DNA of 64,000 bases from Cristatella mucedo (Eukaryota > Bryozoa > Phylactolaemata > Cristatellidae), in contig WPIO01000021.1 in NCBI GenBank assembly GCA_009760855.2, forward strand, positions 5,047,501-5,111,500, given 5' to 3'. Shown piece by piece: positions 56,330 to 64,000 of the stretch. The notes under the pieces were generated by a model. It was not told the origin of the DNA and made no database searches. It worked only from the letters and a program-made list of their open reading frames with translations. A program made the position numbers and the translations under genes. The stretch's first letter is position 1, and each line of letters starts with the position of its first letter.

Positions 56330-57160
56330 AGCACCTACCCTTGAAGGTCCATCGTTTATTTACTGAGTGCTGCTGCTGCATGTCATGCCACAGCCAGCCA
56401 GCGATCCCCGTGACAGCAGGCAGGACCAATGAGCAAGGCGAGTGCAAAATACAGTAGCCAAAGCCCTCGGTAAGCCTGCCCACCGGGCAAGGCAGGGACG
56501 ATGGCCGACAACTAGCGCCTAGTTATCCACTGCTGCTGTCGAGCAATGTGCCAGTGTCCTAAAATGGCAGTAAGCAGAGCTGGTACAAAGGCCAGGTGTG
56601 CTGGCCGTCCTTAGGTACAACACCAAGCCAGGGTCTCTTCCCCCTTTGCCGGCCACCACACGTAGCCTCACCAGCCAGATAGCAGGAGCCACACGTTTGA
56701 GACTATCTCAGCTGCCACAGAAGTAAGCTTCAAATCGCAGTTTTCCTGTGAGATCCGATAGAGAAGAAAAGCCAGATAAGTTAGGAATGGAGACCCGGTC
56801 GAAAAAGCGACGTCAGAAGAAAAAGCCTAAGGTGGATGTAGTCCCATCACATAGCTCCACGTAGCACTCGATGTACACATGCTAGCGATGGACAAAGCAC
56901 ATGCAGACTGCCAACGGCAGTTCAGTAGGGTCAGACTGGAGAGTGGACCAATGCAGGGATACCGCAGCTGTGCCGGCCTGAGATCTTCATATATATGGGA
57001 AATGCCTTGAGGCCTAACACTTCCAACTAGGTCAAACCCCCTTACCAGCTTGCAATGTGGCTATAACGAACCTGGCTTGCCACGACGTAAACTGGGTGAA
57101 TGCCAGAACCAATACTTTCAGGAACGATAAGACAAGAAACATCGACTATGAATATAAGTG
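56330..57160. other. ZXD intron 2 stretch between two LINEs
   Basis: No coding signal or shared repeat noticed. Rich in CCAGCC/GCAGGC words, otherwise ordinary. Confidence 0.35.
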
Positions 57161-57164
57161 TAAT

Positions 57165-58578
57165 AATAATGCACTTGATAAAGCACCCTCAGCAAACTCA
57201 ATCTCTTTCTAGGCGCTTTACATTTGCTGCAAAAAGAAGCGCGATTGAATCATGAGTAATATCATGCTTGATAAGCATGAACAACATGGTTAGGGGTGAC
57301 ATGCACAGGGTCAGCATGCAAATGTGGTTAGTGGCCGCATCCACAGTGTCAGCATGCATAAGCACATCAAGGACGAATTACAGGAACCCACTAAATGCTG
57401 TCCTAAATAGGTGTTTTTAAGTTCTTTTAAATGTGGTCAAGTCAGGGGATGTTGTGACGCAAGTCGGGAGTGAGTTCCAGACTTTGGGAGCATACGAACT
57501 AAACGCACGGTCTCCAAAGGATTTGAGGTTTGTACGAGGTAGTGGTAAACTGTTGGATTCCGAAAAGCGGGTGGTACGATGCTTGGCCTGCTGGGGGAGT
57601 AGATCTGAGAGATAGGCTGGAGCCATAGAATGAAGTGACCTAAAAATGAGCGACAAGACCTTGAAGTCGATCCGTTGCTTGACTGGAAACCAGTGCAGGT
57701 CGGCGAGAAGTGGAGTAACGTGGCAACTGCGACGCTCACGACAGATAAGTCTAGCTGCAGAGTTTTGCACCATATGTAATCGCCTGATTGCACATGCCGG
57801 TAGGCCAGCAAGCAGTGAGTTATAGAAATCAAGACAGGATGTCACAAATGCATGGATCAACTTAGACGTGGCATCCTTATCTAAACAAGCCCAAATTGTA
57901 GCAATGTTATGAAGCTGAAAATAGGCAGATTTGACTGTGGAGCTGATGTGGTCGTCTCACGAGAGGTTGCTTTGGAATATGACACCTAGATTTCGAGCTG
58001 ATTCAACTGGAGATATGCTGGCAGAGCCCATTTTGAGAGTCAGCCTTTCCAATCTCTGAATCACACTGGGTTTGCCCATAACTAGTAAGTTAGTTTTATC
58101 ATCGTTTAGTTTTAGAAAATTTGCTGCCATCCATGTGCAGATGTCATCAATGCATGCAGCAAGTGAGTTGAGAGAATTTGAGCTGCTCAAAGGCTGGGAG
58201 GGATCAAAGCAAAGGTACAACTGAGTGCCATCCGCATAGAAATGAAAGCCTAGATTGTACTTGGCAATCACATCAGTAAGAGGGAGAGTATAAACCGTGA
58301 AAAGAACCGGACCTAGCACGCAGCCCTGAGGTACTCCATATTTCAGAGGTACTTCGGATGATCTTTGTCCATTCACGTCAATACTCTGGAGTCTCCCACT
58401 GAGATAGGACCTGAACCACTGCAGAGCAGTGCCAGTGATGCCCAGGCGAGATGAGAAGTGCTCTTGAAGAACGTTGTGATCGATGGTATCAAAAGCTGCC
58501 GAAAGATCGAGAAAAACATGCAGACACACTCTGCCCATGTCTGCATTCCTGAGTAGGTCGTTGTATACCCTAAGCAAC
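57165..58578 (-). mobile_element. L2-type LINE, second copy in ZXD intron 2
   Basis: 58577-57957: LRVYNDLLRNADMGRV, LDLSAAFDTIDHNVLQEHF, QWFRSYLSGRLQSIDVNG and KYGVPQGCVLGPVLFTVYTL, with FYADGTQLYLC (catalytic YADD changed to YADG). After a stop near 57956, 57860-57417 carries the thumb. The tail ends at about 57165. It shares long identical runs with the copy at 55157, for example at 57390-57720, so both derive from one recent subfamily. Confidence 0.92.
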
Positions 58579-58910
58579 TATGAACAGTTTGCCTAGCTCC
58601 AAGAACAGTTAGCTCCTTGTGCAGCTGTTTATAGCCTACTCTATGTATGCTGCTGAGTCAACAGCTTGCATAATAAATAGATAAGATGGGGATGCCAATG
58701 GATTGGAGGTAGGATTCCCCACGGTAATGAGAATGCACCACATATGTGCATGTACAGACACAGTCAAACAGAAACAGGCAGCTCAGCAACACAGAAGTGC
58801 GGCACGGTAGGCAATAAGGTCCAGCCTCACAAGACATGGCCCGAGGCAGTAGACGAGACAGCTAAGCCTACAAATCATAACACACCAGTGGAACATTCAG
58901 GTGGACTTAC

Positions 58911-59050
58911 CCACACCGGGTACATCAACAGCAGATGTGGACGTTTCATCATGGATGGGATCGCATAAGGAAGCCCTGTCACTGCTGGTCTCGAATGAAG
59001 TGCTCCCTTCCGACGGTTCTGCATAGCTAACATTACCCATATTCTCAACA
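58911..59050 (-). CDS. ZXD: ZXD exon 2
   Basis: The acceptor is TTTTGTTTTAG|T and the donor is GTGTGG|GTAAGT. The phase-1-compatible frame is open: VENMGNVSYAEPSEGSTSFE then TSSDRASLCDPIHDETSTSA and VDVPGV. It is Ser/Thr/acidic-rich, with no domain. The splice signals are strong and both phases fit exons 1 and 3. Confidence 0.8.
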
Positions 59051-59059
59051 CTAAAACAA

Positions 59060-60450
59060 AACAACCTTGCTATGTAAGAAAAGTGAGGCTAATGATAGCA
59101 GAGAATGGAAGGTTACATTGACAAATCAGGTAGGTCACGCCATTGTATTGGTAACTTTTAGGTCCTGTGAACTCACCAAGACAAGGGTTCACTGTCAGCG
59201 TGACTTGATTCCATTCCCCGCTAGGGAATCAAACTCCCCGACAACACTCGACCTCGCTGCCTAGCCATATGTACGCACCTCCGATCACAAGATGCAACAA
59301 TGGCACGGTCTGCACATTCAAAAGCCATATCCAGCCAGCCTGCCAGCCCAGTCTGTGTCTTAGACTGAGCAAGCAATTGGTCAGTTTGACGATGCGCTAC
59401 CTTTTCACTATGTATCACACAATTACGATAGAGACTGGGGGGGGGCTAATGACTATAAACTATCCCTTAAACTTGCCACGAGCACTTCAAGCACTCGGCC
59501 AACAAGAGAGAATGCAAGCTTACAAGGGACAAACACGGGATCTAGCCGAGCTCCTACAGCTTGGCACATACTGCCGACTTCGAAAGCAATCTGTCAACCT
59601 GGTAGCAGTGCATTCTCTCGTTCTTCACATGCATCACTGCTCAAGCAAGCAGGCACACTGGCAATGACAGTCAGTAGCACCTCGGGAGGTGCACGGCAGG
59701 CTGAAACGTGATGCCAATTCGAGTGCACTGCAGTCTCCTACCAGGCACCACCAAATATCCAACTAAACCAAGCACAGAAATCTAGCTAACTCAACGCCCA
59801 GACAAACCGGGTCGAACCTGGTCTACTCGGCATGTATCACTTCGCACAGCCATAGACTACCGGTTGCTATCATAGCGCCGAGGTAAAGATCGTACGGTGC
59901 TTCTTCTGTAAGTAAAAGTCCCACCTCAAATAGGGCAGTAAATTAGTTCTGGCCTGCTGTAAATGGCAGAGCTGTTACAGCCACAGCTGGAAGAGAGAAG
60001 AGGGAGGAGCTTTAGTTCTTAAAGGTTGCTAGTACTGCTCAACAAAACTGAAACGTTGAAAGGGAATGTATTCATCTGGAACAGTAATTAACTGCTCATT
60101 GCGAGTGCGAAACCACACGTGCAACGCGGTATGCCAAGCAGCACAGATGCCGACCACCATTCCAAGCTATCGACCATAAGTACGACAAACGCCTATCAAT
60201 TTGTAGTGGTCCTATATCGGTGCAAATTAGAGCAACGAAGTAATCAATAAACGACGAGCGAATTAGTGGTGCCTACCAATGTCCAAGAAGAGAGATCCTT
60301 TAAATGAACCAAGCACGTACGGGCTTACCCATTGAATGCATAACACGGTTCAGCTCAAGTTCGCTGTGGAAACAACTGTCGCAGGACGTTCGGCGAACTG
60401 ACTGGAGGAGCGTAGCGAGAGCCACCTAGAAAACGGCGCCGCAGCTGCAC
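59060..60450. other. ZXD intron 1, nothing recognised
   Basis: No repeat family or domain seen; a 132-codon plus frame at 59269-59667 is unsupported. A G9 run lies near 59440. Confidence 0.35.
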
Positions 60451-60457
60451 TTCCTAC

Positions 60458-61059
60458 CTGCATGCATCCGGGTTTCGTTTATCCTCGGGTATAGTGAACT
60501 CAAACGGCACTAGCCGCGAATCCAAACTGAGTGAGGGTAGTTCTAGGTTCGCATCAGCGAATATATCCAGTATGTCGCGGTGCTTGGTAGGGCTACCGAC
60601 ATTCAGCGGTAGCGGCAGCGACAGATCCAGAGCGGCCAGAATGCCGTGATCGCCTTTCAGCGACTTCGACCAGTCGTTCAGAGAGTCGTACGGCTCCCAT
60701 TGACTGGTAACTGTGGGCAGCGCTAAAAGCCTGTCGGCGTCGGCGTCGATAACCGGGTCTACCAGCGCGTCCTGGCCGCGGGGCTGTGGGATTTCATCAA
60801 AACCGCCATGTTGAGCGCTATTCTTGCAATTAAGAGCATTTGAAGCTTCTTTCACGTGAAATCCGCCAATGTTGACGTCTCTGGCAAGAGCCTTGCACGT
60901 GGGCGCACGGGGGCCGCCATAATTCTTAAAGGTCTGGACCCCATTCTCCTTCGGGTTGCAGCCCCGCAACATCGCACCACGGGCAGGTTCGCGGCCGGCA
61001 ACGGAGGCTCCTGACGTAAGCCGCCACCGGAGAGCCCGGCGGTCAAGGTTATCCGCCAT
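60458..61059 (-). CDS. ZXD: ZXD exon 1: N-terminus
   Basis: It starts at MADNLDRRALRWRLTSG, the first ATG of a 201-codon frame, with C at -3 and G at +4. It continues through a Pro/Arg-rich part to an acidic, leucine-rich region (LLALPTVTSQWEPYDSLNDW; GILAALDLSLPLPLN; RDILDIFADANLELPSLSLD) and ends at GCATGCAG|GTAGGA. No domain; the leucine/aspartate clusters could be activation motifs. Phase 2 exit fits exon 2. Mammalian ZXD proteins also have a long non-finger N-terminal part. Confidence 0.8.
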
Positions 61060-61950
61060 GCGGCAGGTGTTAGCGGTGGTGGAGTTGTGGCTCCCGGAAA
61101 TAAGCAGGATGAGGGCTGCGGGAGATTGGAACCCGTCACTCAGTGTCGGATTGCGGCCCCTTTTTCTCGCGGATAGTAATTACATAAAGCTAGTTCGAAC
61201 GTACTACTGTTTTCTCTCCATCAGCTCATCCAAGAAAACGGCCTTCGAGACACGTATTGCCCCTCGGACGTTTGCCGCCTCGGATACGCCTGACGCCCAT
61301 TCGCAGATGCGTACTTGCGCGCTGAGAATGATTTTAAATTTCAAGCAAAGAAGCGCGCCAGAGGACTGCGGAGATGAAAAGCCCACAGGGAGGCGCTTTC
61401 AAGGTTTTCTTTAGCTGTGCCGTCGCAGTAATGTGGCGGCAGTCGAGACTACGGTGACGAGAAAAATTCCTGCTCGGAAAAATATCCGTATTGCCCTCAT
61501 TTTCTGAGTAGTCACAAGCGGTACCGAGCAGTTATTTCCTAGTGCGCTATTGCGTAATAGACGGACGGGTGCATTCATATTTCGCTAGCTTACATCTACT
61601 AGAATTATTGGGCAAGTTGAGCCTGCTTTCGGTTGCTCCGGTCACGTCAGTCGCCCCTCCGAAATAGCTTTCCTTGATACCAGCTAGCGAAGTGTGGCCA
61701 GAACGACCTCCCGAAGCGCTGCTTTCGGGAGGTCTCCTGCCAAAAAAGACCATGAGAAACGTGTCGTCGGCGTTCGCCGGCGCTGAAAAGTGCTGGTGAA
61801 TGCCTTGGCTGAGAAATGTCTCGTCGGGATTGGCTTTGCAATCCCCATATCCGAAGGAGTGAGGTGGACGTCTTGGGGGAGTATTTTAGTCATAAAAAAT
61901 GGATCATACAACTTCGACGTAGATCCGTAAAACCTGACCGGATCTTGCTG
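61060..61950 (-). promoter_or_regulatory. upstream region of the ZXD gene
   Basis: Directly 5' of exon 1 on the minus strand. Moderately GC-rich and CpG-containing to about 61380, no TATA box seen. A palindrome-like CCTCCCGAAAGC/GCTTTCGGGAGG pair lies at about 61707-61734. Promoter role is inferred from position. Confidence 0.35.
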
Positions 61951-61954
61951 TCTA

Positions 61955-62385
61955 CATTTGAACTTTTGATGCAAGAGTTTAGCCGGTCTGCCACGATACG
62001 TTCGCAGTGCCTTCGACAGGAAAGGCAGCGGGAAACTGGTCGGAAGTTGCTTAGGTGCTCAAGGTCTAGCGTTACCTGAGTGATCTAACAGCAACCTTTG
62101 TGAAAGGTGCAGGAACAAGACCTGAGGCGAAGGACCTATCGGTTCTGTTAGCTACGAATGGCAGCCGGATATCTATGCATCGCAGAAGGATAGTGGATAT
62201 TCAGTCTAGAGGGCTAGTGGTCTTCTTTGACTGGAAGCCGACTTCGACAGTCTCGATCTTTCACCGGGAGGTCACTAGTGGGAGGACTAAATGTGGACAC
62301 TGAGGTGCTGCATAGAAACGAGAAGAAGTCTAGTGGAGATGTTACTCATGGAGAGGTATTTTGGCTTATGCATGAACTACCCGAT
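61955..62385 (-). mobile_element. L2-type LINE fragment, old
   Basis: The plus-strand text parallels the reverse complement of the RT region: CGTTCGCAGTGCCTTCGACAG .. GGTCGGAAGTTGCTTAGGTG equals the NYRPVSLL..FLSKTLE region. CTAGTGGTCTTCTTTGACTG .. GAGGTGCTGCATAGAAACGA equals the segment upstream of it. Many changes. Confidence 0.65.
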
Positions 62386-64000
62386 CTTACTCATCTTGTA
62401 CCCACACGATGTTTGGTCGACTAACGAGACAGTTGTAATGGGATACGGTCAATCGGCTGGGCCGAAGCCTGACCAGATATGCGATGATGCCGCGTAACCT
62501 TGGCTTTTGCAGACCTGACGTTGGCCAGATAAGTCGTAGGTTTTGGAGGCTCTCGGTCTCGCCCACCTATGCATCTGGATGGATGTCAGGCGTTCGCCGA
62601 CGATGCGGCCGCCCACGCATGGCAGCGAGGGCCCAATGCCCGAACGGGGCTGGGGATGAGAACACTCTCTAGTATGGCTTGTATATTCCGTATATATCCC
62701 GTATGTATCACCTATATCGTATTTTTCGTAGTCCCCTCCCATTCCGAAAGCTGGAGCGAACCGATACGTACTGCACTAGTGACTCTCCGATACGCAAACA
62801 GTGTCTGACCAATTTTGCCGCGATTCCATCAGAACGAGGAGGGAAAGGATTTATTGTGCACAAAATTGAAATGAGATCAAAAAATATCTGAAAGAAACAA
62901 AGACTTTGTGTAAGGGGAACGGTAGAATGAAGACCTGCTCATCAATGTGACCCGCAACAACGACGGGCGGCGCAGGCAACACAAAAAGTCGGAGCAAGTT
63001 TAAAAATATGCACTAGCGCACATGAAATGACGCTCTATATTGCACGCGAGGACGCAAATTATTTTCAAAATTCTTCCGGAAATCGTTTCACTCGACAAAG
63101 GAAACTCTCGGTCTTCCTGCTGGCCCCCTTATCAAGTTTTTTAATTGGCTCAAAATAGTGGTAGATTTGACGAGCCAGATAAACTGCACTCCGATTATAA
63201 GTGCACGTTTCGCGAATAATGGATTTTCTTTACGACTTAAACCGTATGATGGCCCGTCGATCCAGCCGCATCGACGTATGGTAGAGCCTAGCCCAAGCCT
63301 ACTGCTCTGCCAATGCAGTTTTACTAGCATGATGCTGAGGAATCACCACATTCAGCCAATTATCTGGGCCACTAGACTAGTTGACAGACGCCGACCTCAA
63401 ATCGTCGCCCATCTCTGGGATTTCGAATAATGTCCGACCCGACTTTGGACAGCCAGGGCAATCTCTTGACACTTTTTGGAGCCCGCAAAGCCTGGAACGT
63501 CCCCGTTATATTCTTTGGCGTTAGGCTTCATGAAATTAGCGTTTCAAAGCTTTAAAATAGCTATGTAAAATATTTTGTTAAATATCCGGTCATTTCGGAA
63601 GTGGAGCAACCTATTCCCCGATACGGAAAACACCCTCAACTGAAAACCTTGCGAAGCATTAATTTTGCTACATCTTTGTACGCATATTTTTCGCGCTTCA
63701 AATGCTATTTCATATTGAATAAAATGGAACTGCAAAGTAGTGGGCAGACACAATCCCACGTGGGGTGTTATTGGGGTGTACTTCCGGTAAAAGTGTCGGC
63801 AATTGACCTTGTTGGTAAAGCCATGACCCGGTCAGATATGTCTTTTTCCAGTCTGATCTGTCCAACAATGCAAATTAGCCACTTCCACCGGTTTTCATTA
63901 AATTCTCCAGCTTATTTTGCCCGTGCAAATTCCGATAGTTTTAGAGAATATTATTTCGAACTAATAATTTTGGATATTACTAATTATAGCTTGTTAATAG
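62386..64000. other. nothing recognised
   Basis: No supported exon and no repeat family seen elsewhere in the window. AT content rises towards the end. Confidence 0.4.

Overview
This window is nuclear DNA from an animal, most likely a bilaterian invertebrate. It has spliced multi-exon genes, GT-AG and a few GC-AG introns, polyadenylation signals, two tRNA-derived SINE families, many decayed L2/CR1-type non-LTR retrotransposons and very long simple repeats. No prokaryotic, viral, rRNA, CRISPR or functional tRNA feature was seen. I cannot name the species.

Layout. Positions 1-3200 hold repeats, including an 18-copy 12-bp minisatellite and an 8-copy array of about 165 bp. A GC-rich stretch with a 44-bp near-perfect palindrome follows, and then nuclear receptor gene NR-A on the plus strand (exons 3851-4238, 5705-5872, 12373-13490; 557 aa). 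Positions 13.5-25.7 kb are non-coding and repeat-rich, with two L2-type LINEs head to head. A paralogue with the same architecture, NR-B (exons 25785-26199, 28040-28207, 31786-32951; 582 aa), follows in the same orientation. Both encode a short N-terminal transactivation-like motif, a complete two-zinc-finger DNA-binding domain with the uncommon P-box CEACKG, an NR1-like hinge start (KDAVKTGR) and a ligand-binding domain with an intact AF-2 helix (LPPLVQEC). All exon phases match. They are a local tandem duplication of an NR1-like receptor.

From 61059 down to 47969 or 37025, the minus strand carries a ten-finger C2H2 gene of the ZXD family (ZXDA/ZXDB/ZXDC of mammals). I resolved 10 exons whose splice phases all fit. 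Three further downstream exons (43855-43748, 37405-37287, 37171-37025) also fit in phase and end next to an AATAAA signal; they may be the true C-terminus. With them the protein is 875 aa, without them 771 aa. Two of its introns use GC donors. The ZXD gene and the receptor pair are convergent.

Mobile DNA fills introns and spacers. L2-type LINEs and the SINE-B family share a 3' hairpin tail, so the LINE probably mobilises the SINE. Other elements are SINE-A (tRNA-derived), a second LINE family seen mainly as 3' ends, a Tc1/mariner relic, a hAT-like MITE built round a minisatellite, and a hairpin next to a 231-bp (TG)n tract. Several SINEs are nested in LINEs, which gives relative ages.
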